A stretch of 64,000 nucleotides of DNA from Streptomyces sp. NBC_01591 (lineage in GTDB: Bacteria > Actinomycetota > Actinomycetes > Streptomycetales > Streptomycetaceae): contig NZ_CP109327.1 of the NCBI RefSeq assembly GCF_035918155.1, positions 2,170,001 to 2,234,000 on the forward strand, in the 5' to 3' direction. This document shows positions 17,962-27,164 of the stretch, piece after piece (within the stretch, counting starts at the first letter, position 1; each line of letters opens with the position of its first letter). A program made the position numbers and the translations under genes. The notes beneath the pieces were generated by a model. That model was not told where the DNA came from and did no database searches. It was given only the letters and a program-made list of their open reading frames with translations.

Positions 17962-18837
17962 ATGCACTGTGGAGTAGAACTGACCGCCTATCTCGTCAAC
18001 GAGTCGCGTGCGCGGATGCCGGAGCTCGCCGAGGACCCCTTGGCGGCCGCCTGGATTCCGGACAGCGACCGGCCCGCGGTGCGCGAGCTGTGGGACGAGT
18101 TCGCCGGCACCGTCTACCCGCACGACGATCTGGTCGTCTCGCTGCGCGGCAGGTACATCGCGGACACCCTGGCGCGCTCACTGCGCGAGAATCCGGACAC
18201 GGTGCTCGTCGTGTGCGGGGCCGGCTTCTCCTCGTACCCGTGGCTCCTGCCGTTCCGGACGGCTCTCGAAGTGGACCTGCCGGACATGGCCGCGGCCAAG
18301 CGGTCCCGGACGGCAGAGCTGGTGGCGTCCGGAGTCCTGCCGGAGCGGGACGTCCACCATCACGCGGCCGACCTCAGCAGCCCTGCCGCACGGGAAGAAC
18401 TCGTCGCCCTGGTACGCAAATTGGCCGACGGGCGCCCGGTGGCCTATGTGGCCGAGGGCCTGGTCTTCTATCTGCCGTCGGACGCGGCACGCGCGGTCGT
18501 CGGCCTCGGGGCCGAGTTCGGCTCGTGCGTGGTCACCGCCGTCAGCTACTGGCCCGCCGCCGCCGCGGGGAGCAAGGTCCTCGCCGACCAGCGGCAGTGG
18601 TTCCGCAGCCGTTCGGTTCCGGAGGAGGCCTCCTACCTGACCCACCACGGCCTGACATCGCTGCTCGGCAAGGAGATCGAGGACTGCGGTCCGGAGGACC
18701 TGCAGCAGCGGTACCTCCACCGGGTGGACGTGCCCGAGTCCGACCTGATTCCCGAGTACGTGGCCGTTTCCTGGAGCGCTCCCGCGCAGAACGTTCCCGG
18801 GCAGGGCGTTCCGGGGCAGACCGAGGTGGCGCGTTGA
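17962..18837 (+). CDS. SAM-dependent methyltransferase, LCM/TcmP-like
   Basis: A 291-residue protein resembling the leucine carboxyl methyltransferase/TcmP superfamily: VLVVCGAGFSSYPWLLPF as the SAM-binding loop, FRTALEVDLPD as the acidic strand, and YVAEGLVFYLPSD as motif IV. The usual GxGxDTR motif is altered, so activity is less certain. The TGA stop is embedded in the TTGA start of the next gene, giving strict coupling with a membrane protein. The 218-bp leader holds repeated GATC-AGAGATC sequences (about 17888-17912) that could be an operator. Confidence 0.7.
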   Translation: MHCGVELTAYLVNESRARMPELAEDPLAAAWIPDSDRPAVRELWDEFAGTVYPHDDLVVSLRGRYIADTLARSLRENPDTVLVVCGAGFSSYPWLLPFRTALEVDLPDMAAAKRSRTAELVASGVLPERDVHHHAADLSSPAAREELVALVRKLADGRPVAYVAEGLVFYLPSDAARAVVGLGAEFGSCVVTAVSYWPAAAAGSKVLADQRQWFRSRSVPEEASYLTHHGLTSLLGKEIEDCGPEDLQQRYLHRVDVPESDLIPEYVAVSWSAPAQNVPGQGVPGQTEVAR

Positions 18838-20099
18838 GCGAGGTGCTGCACCTGCAGAGCAGGGCGTACCCGGTGCACCACAATTCCCTTCCCCTGACCC
18901 TGGAGTCCTTCCAGGTGCCGGGACACGGCGAGTTACGCCCGACCGCCGGAGAGCTCGGGACGCTCGTGTACAACCCGGATCACACGATCGAGCTGGACCT
19001 GAAGGAGATCATCACCGGGGTGATCACGCTCCCCGGTACGGAGATCGTCGGCTGCCACGCCCGGATCCTCAGCGCGGGCAGCATCCTGGTGACGTACGCG
19101 CTGAGGCACGAGGCGGATCTGCGCCTGCTCCCCCTCGCCGACCTCGACGCGCTGGACGCGCGGGTGAACAACGTGCTCCGCGAGGCGGACGCCCCCATCC
19201 TCGCCGCGGTGCTGGCAGCCGCGGCGGCCTGCGGCCTGGTGCAGGGTCTCGCTCTGCGACCGGACCTCGCGGCCAGCGGCGAGGATGCGCCGGTGGACCG
19301 TCAATCGGCCCGGTACAACTGCCACTTCGTCACCGAGGAGCCGCCGTGGGCAACCGACCCGCGGCTGCCGCAGCTCAGCCCGGGGCCGCACTGCCGGATA
19401 CTCCTGCCGTACACCTACGCCTGGGACCGGGACCCGGCGACCTCGCTGCACGAGCTGCGGACGATGCTGGAACCCACCGACATCGCGACGGCACAGCAGT
19501 CCCTGCTCGTCGGCGCCCTGCTGGGTGGCCGCCGGATTCTGGTCGACCTCGCCAAGGCCGAGCACCCCACGACCGACGTCCACGCGTTCCGGCGCTTCCT
19601 CGACGGCGTCTGGTCCGACTACCACCACCTCGACGGCTACCGCATAGAGTCGACGCAGGGCCCCAGGGCCACCTACCTCGCCGCCCGTGAGTCCATCGGC
19701 CTGGACAACACCCAGGAGCGGGCCGACAAGCTGCTCGGTTACGTCGGCAATTCCCTGCTGGCCGCCGCTTCGCAGCGGACCGAGGCACTCGACACCCGTC
19801 TCAACCGCGTCGCTTCCACCCTCGCCATGGTCGCGGCGGCCTCGTTCAGCCTCGATGTCGCGGTGTTCCTGCTGCCCGACGTCTCGCTGGCACCACGGGT
19901 CGGTGTCGTCAGCAGCCTGATCGGGCTGACCGCCATGGGGATCGCCGCCGTGTTCCTCCCCGACCGTCGTCTGCGGAAGCCTCCGCCGGGACGCCTCGGT
20001 GCCGGGCCGGCCGGACGGGTGCCGCGCCAGCGCACGGCCGGCCCTGTCCCCGAACCCGATCCGGGCGGCCGGCGGGCAGACCCGTCCCCCCAGCCATAA
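18834..20099 (+). CDS. membrane protein of unknown function, CorA-like C-terminal topology
   Basis: A 421-residue protein starting at TTG 18834 (GAGGTGG ribosome site; GTG 18843 is an alternative). Most of it is a soluble domain I do not recognise. Near residue 300 a helical region (ADKLLGYVGNSLLAAASQR...LNRVAST) leads into two closely spaced membrane helices, as in CorA/RMND1-type proteins, then a Pro/Arg-rich tail. No catalytic motif is seen. The coupled methyltransferase suggests that one acts on or through the other. Confidence 0.7.
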   Translation: MSEVLHLQSRAYPVHHNSLPLTLESFQVPGHGELRPTAGELGTLVYNPDHTIELDLKEIITGVITLPGTEIVGCHARILSAGSILVTYALRHEADLRLLPLADLDALDARVNNVLREADAPILAAVLAAAAACGLVQGLALRPDLAASGEDAPVDRQSARYNCHFVTEEPPWATDPRLPQLSPGPHCRILLPYTYAWDRDPATSLHELRTMLEPTDIATAQQSLLVGALLGGRRILVDLAKAEHPTTDVHAFRRFLDGVWSDYHHLDGYRIESTQGPRATYLAARESIGLDNTQERADKLLGYVGNSLLAAASQRTEALDTRLNRVASTLAMVAAASFSLDVAVFLLPDVSLAPRVGVVSSLIGLTAMGIAAVFLPDRRLRKPPPGRLGAGPAGRVPRQRTAGPVPEPDPGGRRADPSPQP

Positions 20100-20141
20100 A
20101 CTGCTGTACCCGGGCGGACATTGACGGCCACAGTGGAGCCC

Positions 20142-21167
20142 ATGACCTCACTCGTACGTCACATCACGATCGACTGCGCCGACGCCTACAAACTGGCCGG
20201 CTTCTGGGCCGGGGCGCTCGGCGCACGGCTCTCGGACGACGACGCCCCCGGTGATCCCGAGGCGCTCGTCGAGTCCCCCGGTGCCGCGCTGCTGTTCATC
20301 CAGGTGCCGGAGCCCAAGAGCGCCAAGAACCGCGTCCACCTGGACATCCAGCCGCAGGACCGGACCAGGGACGAGGAGGTCGAGCGGCTGCTCGGCCTCG
20401 GCGCCGCCCTCGTCGCCGACCACCGAAAGCCCGACGGGCGGGGCTGGGCGACGCTCGCCGATCCCGAGGGCAACGAGTTCTGCGTCGAGTGCGGTGCGGC
20501 GGAACGGGCGGCCCTGACCGGGACCCGGCTGCCGGTCACGGCGGACGACGTGACCACCGCCGTACGCCTCGCGGTCGCCGCCCTCCAGAAGTCCCCGGTG
20601 GACGACTGGCACGTTCCGGCGGGGTCGTTGGAGTGGAGCTGCTGGGAGACCGCGGAGCATCTGAGCGACGACCTCTTCTCCTACGCGGCCCAACTGGGCC
20701 CGCAGCGGCCGGCGCTGGACACGTACCTCCCGTACCGCTGGAGCCCCGAACGCGAGGGCGGTCCGTGGAACGCGGTCTTCGCGGACCGGTCGGCCGGACC
20801 CGACGGACTGCTCCAGACGCTGGAGGCGAGCGGCGCGCTGCTCGCCGCGATGGTCCGGACGGCCTCGCCCGAACTCCGCTCGTACCACTCCTACGGGGTG
20901 TCCGACCCGGAGGGCTTCGCGGCGATGGGGGTCGTGGAGACCCTGGTGCACACGCACGATCTCGCCGTGAGCCTGGATGTCGACTGGACCCCGCCCGCCG
21001 GCCTCTGCGACCGGGTGCTGGCCCGGCTGTTCCCGGACGCCCCGAGGGACGCCGACCGGTGGGCCGTGCTGTGCTGGGCCACCGGCCGCGGCGAGCTGCC
21101 CGGCCGCCCGCGCGTCACCTCGTGGAAGTGGCACGGCGCTCCGCTGGACGGGGCCGGTCAGGAGTAG
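20142..21167 (+). CDS. VOC-domain protein fused to a DinB/maleylpyruvate-isomerase-like domain
   Basis: A 341-residue fusion. Residues 1-125 are a vicinal-oxygen-chelate (glyoxalase-like) domain with the closing DPEGNEFCVE motif. Residues 135-340 resemble the mycothiol-dependent maleylpyruvate isomerase/DinB four-helix fold, including an HTHDLAVSL-type segment that could bind metal. The ATG at 20142 is preferred over an upstream TTG. Proteins of this pattern often act on thiol conjugates in actinobacteria, but no substrate is known here. A stand-alone VOC relative lies at 58.7 kb. Confidence 0.75.
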   Translation: MTSLVRHITIDCADAYKLAGFWAGALGARLSDDDAPGDPEALVESPGAALLFIQVPEPKSAKNRVHLDIQPQDRTRDEEVERLLGLGAALVADHRKPDGRGWATLADPEGNEFCVECGAAERAALTGTRLPVTADDVTTAVRLAVAALQKSPVDDWHVPAGSLEWSCWETAEHLSDDLFSYAAQLGPQRPALDTYLPYRWSPEREGGPWNAVFADRSAGPDGLLQTLEASGALLAAMVRTASPELRSYHSYGVSDPEGFAAMGVVETLVHTHDLAVSLDVDWTPPAGLCDRVLARLFPDAPRDADRWAVLCWATGRGELPGRPRVTSWKWHGAPLDGAGQE

Positions 21168-21247
21168 CGGGCGGCCGCCGGACCGCTGTCCCGGGACGGT
21201 CGGGGAACTGCTCCTCCCGGGGGACTGGGGGCTGTCGCGATCCGCGG

Positions 21248-23938
21248 TCAGAGTTCCGCGTCGAGGACGTCCGACCACGCCGTGCCTTCCGCGTTCCCGT
21301 CGGGCCGGGGCAGCGACATCTCCGCCCAGATGACCTTTCCCTGGGGGGTGTAACGGGTGCCCCAGCGCTCGGCCAGCCGTGCGACGAGGAACAGACCGCG
21401 GCCTCCTTCGTCCATCGCGGCGGCATCACGCAGATGGGGCGAGGTGCTGCTGCTGTCGGCCACCTCGCAGGTCAGGGTGCGGTCGCGCAGCAGTCGTACG
21501 GTGACCGGCGCGGAGCCGTAGCGGATGGCATTGGTGATCAACTCGCTGAGCAGCAGTTCCGTGGCGAACGTAAGCTCGGACAGACCCCAGTCGTCGACCT
21601 TCTCCGCCACTGCAGCACGCATTCCCGCCACAGCGGCAGGATCGAACGGCACGTCCCAGTCGGCGACATGGTCGGGCCGGGTCGCGCGCGTCCGGGCGAT
21701 GAGCAGCGCCACATCGTCCTTCGGCCGATCTGGCAGGAGCGCGTCGAGGACCGCCTGGCAGCTCTCCTCCGGCGACCGGTCGGGATGGCACGCCAGGGCC
21801 TGACGCAGCAGTTCGATCCCCACGTCGATGTCCCGGGTGCGGTCCTCGATGAGCCCATCGGTGTAGAGGACGAACTGCGTGCCCTCCGCCACCTCCAGTT
21901 CGGCCGTCTCGAACGGCATGCCGCCCAGGCCCAGGGGCGGGCCGGCCGGCAGGTCGGGGAACGACACACTGCCGTCGGGCCGGACCAGTGCGGGCGGGGG
22001 GTGCCCGGCCCGGGCCATGGCGCAGTGGCGGGAGACAGGATCGTAGATCGCGTACAGGCAGGTGGCTCCTGTGATCCCCGCATCGGCGGTGGTTTCCGCC
22101 TCCTCCTGGTCGATGCGCCCGACCAGGTCGTCGAGGTGGCGGAGGATCTCGTCAGGCGGAAAGTCGAGTGTGGAGAAGTTGTGCACGGCCGTACGCAGCC
22201 GTCCCATCGTTGCGGCCGCGTGCAGGCCGTGGCCGACGACATCCCCGACGACCAGCGCCACCCGGCCGCCCGGGAGCGGGATCACGTCGAACCAGTCGCC
22301 GCTCACCCCGGAGAGTGCGGGCAGGTAGCGATAGGCGACATCGAGCGCGCTCTGCTCGGGCAGGGCCCTCGGGAGCAGGCTGCGTTGCAGAGTCACGGCC
22401 ATGACGTGCTCACGGGTGTAGCGGCGGGCGTTGTCAATGCTGACGGCCGCCCGTGCGACCAGTTCTTCGGCCAGGGACAGGTCGTCCTCCTCGAACGGCT
22501 GGGGCTTCTCGGAGCGCCAGAAGTTGGCCATGCCCAGGATGACGCCCCGTGCCTGGAGAGGCACCGTGATGAGCGAATGGATGCCGTAATCGACGATCGT
22601 CCGCGTCCGCTCCGGATCCTGGGCGAGCCAGCCGGGTGCGGCGGCCAGGTCGGGCACCAGCTCCGGCCGACCGGTGGCGAAGGCCTGTGCCTGTGGCGTG
22701 GAAGGGAGAAAGTTGATCAGCTGGCCGAGTTCGTACAGGGGATGGTCGTCCCGGATGCCGCGTACAGCGGTGCGGCGCATGTCCGTGTCCGTACTGGTCG
22801 GCTCGTCACCGTGGAGGACCGGTTCGGCCAGATCGACGGTTGCGAAGTCGGCGAGCCGGGGGACCGCGATCTCGGTCAGTTCGTCGGCCGTGCGCACCAC
22901 ATCGAGCGTGGTACCGATGCCGAGACCTGCGTCGTACAGCAGGCGCAGCCGCTCGCGGGCGTTCTCCGCCCTGCCGGACAGCGTCCGCAGTTCTGTGGAG
23001 TCACGCAAGGTCGCGACCGTCCCCTGGGGGCCACCGTGACGGTCCGTGGGCCGCTGGTTCACCGCGAGCAGTCGGCTCCCCGCGAGGTGCACTTCGTCCG
23101 TGGCCGCCCGCCCCGACGTCAGCAGCTCCAGCATGCCGGGATCAAGGCCGGACAAGTCCGAGACGCGTCGCCCCTCGGCGTCGAGCGGCAGATCCAGCAG
23201 CCGTCTGGCCTCGTCGTTGGCCAGCAGCAGTCGACCGTCTTTGCTGACGATGAGCACGCCTTCGCGCACGGCGTGCAGCACCGCATCGTGATGCTCGTAC
23301 ATGCGATTCATCTCGGCAGGGGCCAGACGGTGGGTCTGCCGCCGTAGCCGCCTGGCCACCAGCGCCGTCCCGCTCGTGGCCAATCCGAGCGCAATCGCTC
23401 CCGCACCGAGGATGATCGGAATCTGCCGCGCCACCGCTCCGGTCACCTTCTCGACCTTCATGCCGGCAGCCACCAGGGCCACGACCTGCGCGTGATCGTG
23501 GACGGGGACGATCGCCTGCGCCTCGCGGCCGAGCGGGCCGTTGACCGTCTCGGTGTACACGTGGCCGGCCAGCGCCGGCGCGATGGTGGCGACGATCCTC
23601 TTCCCGATCAGCTCCGGCCGGGGATGCGTGTAGCGGATCCCTTCCGTGTCCGTCACCACGATGAAGTCGACGCCGGCCGCCTTCCGCCCCGCCTCGGTGA
23701 GCGGCTGGAGCACCGCGGAAGGATCAGGGGCTTTCAGCGCGGTCAGGAGGCCCGGTGAATGAGCGAATGTCTGCGCGACGGCGATGGAGCGGTCTCTCGC
23801 CTCCGCGCTGTTGTCGTACCGGGATTCCACTACGAGCGCCAGCACCGCAGCGGCCACGAGGAGCACGACGACAGCCACCTGCAGAGCGAAGACCTGGCCT
23901 GCGAGGCTCCGGGGATACCTGCCCGTGAGTGACCGCAT
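21248..23938 (-). CDS. sensor PP2C phosphatase with Cache, PAS, GAF, SpoIIE and ATPase domains
   Basis: An 896-residue membrane sensor of the SpoIIE/RsbU class. Two membrane helices (about 16-36 and 168-190) flank an extracellular single-Cache domain. Then come a PAS domain (~208-300), a GAF domain (~320-500), the PP2C/SpoIIE phosphatase (SGDWFDVIPL, VVGDVVGHGL, YTDGLIEDR) and a C-terminal HATPase_c anti-sigma-type kinase (ELLLSELITNAIRYG, GRGLFLV). The ATG at 23938 has GGAG seven bases upstream. Such proteins dephosphorylate anti-sigma antagonists and so tune sigma factors of the SigF/SigB type. No anti-sigma gene is adjacent. Confidence 0.9.
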   Translation of the reverse strand: MRSLTGRYPRSLAGQVFALQVAVVVLLVAAAVLALVVESRYDNSAEARDRSIAVAQTFAHSPGLLTALKAPDPSAVLQPLTEAGRKAAGVDFIVVTDTEGIRYTHPRPELIGKRIVATIAPALAGHVYTETVNGPLGREAQAIVPVHDHAQVVALVAAGMKVEKVTGAVARQIPIILGAGAIALGLATSGTALVARRLRRQTHRLAPAEMNRMYEHHDAVLHAVREGVLIVSKDGRLLLANDEARRLLDLPLDAEGRRVSDLSGLDPGMLELLTSGRAATDEVHLAGSRLLAVNQRPTDRHGGPQGTVATLRDSTELRTLSGRAENARERLRLLYDAGLGIGTTLDVVRTADELTEIAVPRLADFATVDLAEPVLHGDEPTSTDTDMRRTAVRGIRDDHPLYELGQLINFLPSTPQAQAFATGRPELVPDLAAAPGWLAQDPERTRTIVDYGIHSLITVPLQARGVILGMANFWRSEKPQPFEEDDLSLAEELVARAAVSIDNARRYTREHVMAVTLQRSLLPRALPEQSALDVAYRYLPALSGVSGDWFDVIPLPGGRVALVVGDVVGHGLHAAATMGRLRTAVHNFSTLDFPPDEILRHLDDLVGRIDQEEAETTADAGITGATCLYAIYDPVSRHCAMARAGHPPPALVRPDGSVSFPDLPAGPPLGLGGMPFETAELEVAEGTQFVLYTDGLIEDRTRDIDVGIELLRQALACHPDRSPEESCQAVLDALLPDRPKDDVALLIARTRATRPDHVADWDVPFDPAAVAGMRAAVAEKVDDWGLSELTFATELLLSELITNAIRYGSAPVTVRLLRDRTLTCEVADSSSTSPHLRDAAAMDEGGRGLFLVARLAERWGTRYTPQGKVIWAEMSLPRPDGNAEGTAWSDVLDAEL

Positions 23939-24069
23939 CTGTGCGCTCCGGAATCGGCCGAAACGATTAATCCCCTTGCCCTTTGTAACACCGCAAGGTC
24001 GAAGGTGCGTGCGGTCGGGGCTCGCTCGGGGGCGGGACCGCACGGTGGCCCGACGACGATCCGGCAGCC

Positions 24070-24345
24070 GTGGGACCGGATCGGCGCCAGGACGGTACCG
24101 ATACGGCCGACCCGGATCGTTGGGGCGGGCCCGGCTCCGACCCGGACGACCGCCGGGCCGTCCTGGTCGAGGCCATCGACGACAGCTGTGCGCTGCACTC
24201 CGACGTCCAGCAGGCCTGGACGAACCTGGAGGATCACACCCTCGCCGGTCTCGAACCCGCCGAATGCGACGAGCTGACCCGGCTGCTCGCCAAGGTCGAG
24301 GCGAATCTCTGCCGGGAGGCCGGGGACTGCCCCGAGCTCCGCTGA
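24070..24345 (+). pseudogene. MarR-family regulator remnant (C-terminal part only)
   Basis: The frame opens at a GTG (24070), but only its last ~70 residues look like protein. DPDDRRAVLVE matches the winged-helix wing of MarR regulators, and HTLAGLEPAECDELTRLLAKVEANL-type residues match the dimerisation helices. The DNA-recognition helix and everything before it are missing, and other upstream frames are interrupted by stops. I read it as a truncated relic. Confidence 0.55.
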
Positions 24346-24362
24346 TCCCCCGGCAGGCGGCG

Positions 24363-25424
24363 TCAGCCGGAGAGCACGTCCAGGGCCCGGTCCACATCGG
24401 CCTCCGTGTTGTACAGGTGGAAGGCCGCGCGCAGACTCCCCGCCCGGTTCGAGACCACCACCCCGGCCCGCGCGAGTTCCGGTTCCCACTCACCCAGTCC
24501 GGGCACGGCCACGATCGCCGACTCCCCCGGCACCGCCTCGTGCCCCAGCCCGGCCAGCCCCGCCCGCATGCGGGCCGCGAGCCCGGTGGCATGGGCATGA
24601 ATGGCGTCCACACCGACCTCGTTCAGCAGCGCGAGGGACCGCTCGGCGCCGTGGTACGAGAGGAAGGCCGGCGGTTCGTCGTAACGACGCGCGGTCCGGG
24701 AGAGCTGCTCGACCGGGCCGTACGTGCTGCTCCAGGGGTCGTCGGCGGCGGACATGCCGGCGAAGAGCACCGGCAGGGTCCGCTGCGCCTCCTCGGTGAC
24801 GGTGAGGAACGACGCACCGCGCGGGCACAGCAGGAACTTGAAGCCGCCGGTGACGGTGTAGTCGTACTCCCCGGCGTCCAGCGGCAGCCAGCCGGCCGAC
24901 TGGGTGGCGTCGAGCAGTGTCCGGGCGCCGTGGGCGCCGGCCGCCGCGCGCACCGCCTTCAGGTCGGCGATCCGGCCGTTGGCCGACTGCACGGAGGAGA
25001 AGGCGACGAGCGCGGTGTCCGGCCCCACCGCATCGGCCAGCCGGTCCAGCGGGACGTAACGCATCCGGAGGTCGCCGCGGACCGCGAAGGGACTGACCAC
25101 GGAGCTGAACTCGCCCTCGGGCGCCACGACTTCGGCCCCCGGCTCCAGCGAGGCGGCGATCAGCCCGACGTGTACGGAGACGGAGCTGCCGACGGCCACC
25201 CGGTCGGCGTCGACCCCGGCGAGGCGGGCGAAGCCGGACCGGGCCGCTTCCACCACTTCGAAGTCACCGGAACCGGCCCTGCTGCCCGAGGCGACCGTCT
25301 CGGCGAGCGCTGTCACGGCCGCCACGGTCCGCCGGGGCAGCAGCCCGCAGGTGGAGGTGTTGAGGTAGGTCACCCTCGGCGCGAACTCGCCGTCCACCGC
25401 ACGGCTGAGCGAAGTAGTCTCCAT
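24363..25424 (-). CDS. class V aminotransferase-fold PLP enzyme
   Basis: A 353-residue fold-type I PLP enzyme of the cysteine desulfurase/isopenicillin-N-epimerase-like group. LDATQSAGWLPLD carries the cofactor Asp, and the lysine is in TVTGGFKFLLCPRGASF. The start is placed at ATG 25424; 13 extra in-frame codons upstream fall within a palindromic control region. It stands alone. Likely reactions include epimerisation, lyase or transamination; none can be chosen from sequence. Confidence 0.8.
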   Translation of the reverse strand: METTSLSRAVDGEFAPRVTYLNTSTCGLLPRRTVAAVTALAETVASGSRAGSGDFEVVEAARSGFARLAGVDADRVAVGSSVSVHVGLIAASLEPGAEVVAPEGEFSSVVSPFAVRGDLRMRYVPLDRLADAVGPDTALVAFSSVQSANGRIADLKAVRAAAGAHGARTLLDATQSAGWLPLDAGEYDYTVTGGFKFLLCPRGASFLTVTEEAQRTLPVLFAGMSAADDPWSSTYGPVEQLSRTARRYDEPPAFLSYHGAERSLALLNEVGVDAIHAHATGLAARMRAGLAGLGHEAVPGESAIVAVPGLGEWEPELARAGVVVSNRAGSLRAAFHLYNTEADVDRALDVLSG

Positions 25425-25440
25425 GCGCCCAGCCTGGGGT

Positions 25441-25477
25441 CCCCTCAACCTGTAGTCAATCACGCAATGTTGAGGGG
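25441..25477. promoter_or_regulatory. palindromic operator upstream of the PLP enzyme
   Basis: CCCCTCAAC (25441-25449) and GTTGAGGGG (25469-25477) form a perfect 9-bp inverted repeat separated by 19 bp, starting 17 bp before the start codon. The spacer is unusually AT-rich for this genome (TGTAGTCAATCACGCAATG), as expected for a promoter. A regulator probably binds here; none is encoded directly adjacent except the MarR remnant. Confidence 0.5.
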
Positions 25478-25518
25478 AACACCCAAGCGCTGCTTATGCA
25501 CGCTACTGGAGGCGGACC

Positions 25519-26238
25519 TCAGGCGCTGCCGCCGGCCTGCGGAACCTCGCAGGCTCCGTCGGCGTCGCACGCCGCGGCGTCCCCACCGATCGCGGTGAGC
25601 GGGCGGTCCTTCCACGCCTGCTCCAGCGCCTGGGCGAAGACCTCGGCGGGCTGGCCGCCGGAGATGCCGTAACGCCGGTCGAACACGAAGAACGGCACCG
25701 CGTTGGCGCCCAGCTCGGACGCCTCCCGCTCATCGGCCCGCACCTCGGCCGCGTACGCCTCCGGGTCGGCGAGAACGGCGCGCGCCTCGTCGGCGTCGAG
25801 CCCGGCCTCGACGGCCAGCTCGACCAGTACGCCGGCGTCGTAGACGGAGCGCTCCTCGGCGAAGTTCGCCCGGTAGGCGAGGCTCAGCAGCTCGTCCTGG
25901 CGGCCGCGGGCCTTGGCCAGGTGGAGCAGCCGGTGGACGTCGAAGGTGTTGCCGTGGTCACGGCCCTCGGTGAGGTAGCCGAGCCCTTCGGCCTGCGCGT
26001 TGGCCGCGACGTTCGCCTCCATGGCCTGCGCCTCTTCACGGGTGCGCCCGTACTTCTGCGCCAGCATGTCGATCACCTGCGCGGTGTCCCCCTTGGCGCG
26101 CCCGGGGTCGAGCTCGAAGGACCGGTGCACGACCTCGACCTGGTCGCGGTGGGCGAACCCCGCCAGGCCCTTCTCGAAGCGGGCCTTCCCGATGTAGCAC
26201 CAGGGGCAGGCTATGTCGCTCCAGATCTCGACGCGCAT
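25519..26238 (-). CDS. DsbA-family oxidoreductase, FrnE-like
   Basis: Cytoplasmic thioredoxin-fold protein of 239 residues. The CPWC active site is near residue 11 (SDIACPWCYIG), and the family's GVPFFVFDRRYGISGGQP-like cis-proline loop is seen as AVPFFVFD. Length is normal for FrnE/2-hydroxychromene-2-carboxylate isomerase-type proteins. Start at ATG 26238; the longer frame adds 13 residues without homology. Likely a disulfide or thiol-conjugate oxidoreductase; substrate unknown. Confidence 0.88.
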   Translation of the reverse strand: MRVEIWSDIACPWCYIGKARFEKGLAGFAHRDQVEVVHRSFELDPGRAKGDTAQVIDMLAQKYGRTREEAQAMEANVAANAQAEGLGYLTEGRDHGNTFDVHRLLHLAKARGRQDELLSLAYRANFAEERSVYDAGVLVELAVEAGLDADEARAVLADPEAYAAEVRADEREASELGANAVPFFVFDRRYGISGGQPAEVFAQALEQAWKDRPLTAIGGDAAACDADGACEVPQAGGSA

Positions 26239-26328
26239 GTCTCTTCTTCTCTCCGTGTCCTCGTACGTACAGCTCAAATGGTGCGGAGCGGCCCTCCGCC
26301 CCCGTGCACAACACGGGAGCGGACTCCC

Positions 26329-26844
26329 TCATTCCCCGTCGTCGAGCTCGACGATCGGCCGGTCGGCGACCACGGCCACCAGGATCATCGGCGCGTCGCC
26401 GTCGCACTGGTTGAGGGAGACCGCGACCCACCGGCCGTCCACCGGCCCCCACACCGCCAGGCCCCCGAGACAGTCCGTGTCGCACAGCGCCCGGTACAGC
26501 GGCGGCAGTGGCTCGCCCGCGAGGTTGCGGAAGATCGGCACCCGCATGCCCGCCATCCGGTGGGTGCCCCATCGCCGGTCCAACTCGCCCACGAGATCGG
26601 CGAGATGACCCGATGCGGCCTCCTCGGCCTCCTCCCACTCGCGTTCGTACACGCCCACGAGGTCGTCGCTCTCCCAGAGCGGCACGATCCGGAAGCCCTC
26701 GCCCGCGGTCGCGCTCCACTCCCCGGTGTCCGGCTCCCCCTCGGAGACCGTCGGTCCCGTGGCCGGTACGGGCCCGGCGAGCAGCGCCTCGATGTCGGAC
26801 ACCGCGCGGCCGGTCCCGAAGGTCTCCCCGATCCGGGCGGTCAC
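26329..26844 (-). CDS. hypothetical protein
   Basis: A 171-residue acidic soluble protein with no domain I recognise. The GTG start at 26844 overlaps the end of the upstream small membrane protein gene by four bases (GTGA), so the pair is translationally coupled. Several Trp residues and a central EEAEEA helix are the only notable features. It might act with the membrane protein; nothing more can be said. Confidence 0.65.
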   Translation of the reverse strand: MTARIGETFGTGRAVSDIEALLAGPVPATGPTVSEGEPDTGEWSATAGEGFRIVPLWESDDLVGVYEREWEEAEEAASGHLADLVGELDRRWGTHRMAGMRVPIFRNLAGEPLPPLYRALCDTDCLGGLAVWGPVDGRWVAVSLNQCDGDAPMILVAVVADRPIVELDDGE

Positions 26845-27065
26845 AGCGCCACCGCCCCGGCCGGTGCGCCGGGGATCGAGCCGTCGGGCACGTCGGCACA
26901 CTGCACGCCGTAGGTCACACAGCCGGACGCCCGGGTCGAGCTCAGCGTGAGGAGGCCGGAGCCGACGGATACCGGCACCAGCATTCCGAGGGCGAACCAG
27001 GAGGCCCTGCGGACGCCGCGGTCCGTGTGCTCGGCGGGGGTGGAGGTGATGTCCATGCGGCTCAT
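26841..27065 (-). CDS. small membrane/secreted protein
   Basis: A 74-residue protein with one hydrophobic helix (about residues 23-42) followed by a short tail with two cysteines (GCVTYGVQC) that could form a disulfide outside the cell. ATG 27065 is chosen for its GGAGGG ribosome site; an ATG at 27131 has none. Cotranscribed with the hypothetical gene downstream. Function unknown. Confidence 0.6.
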   Translation of the reverse strand: MSRMDITSTPAEHTDRGVRRASWFALGMLVPVSVGSGLLTLSSTRASGCVTYGVQCADVPDGSIPGAPAGAVAL

Positions 27066-27164
27066 CCAACCCTCCGGCGGGTCCGGAGGGTTGGGTGCCG
27101 GCACTCGGTTCCGCCGAGTACCCGTGCTCATACGTTCGTCGGCACGGCTGATGTGCGAGACGCT

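Noticed and set aside
24005..24277. Separate 90-residue protein in another frame over the MarR remnant
   Set aside because: Its sequence is Thr/Pro/Arg-rich with no motif, while the overlapping frame shows MarR-like wing and helix residues.
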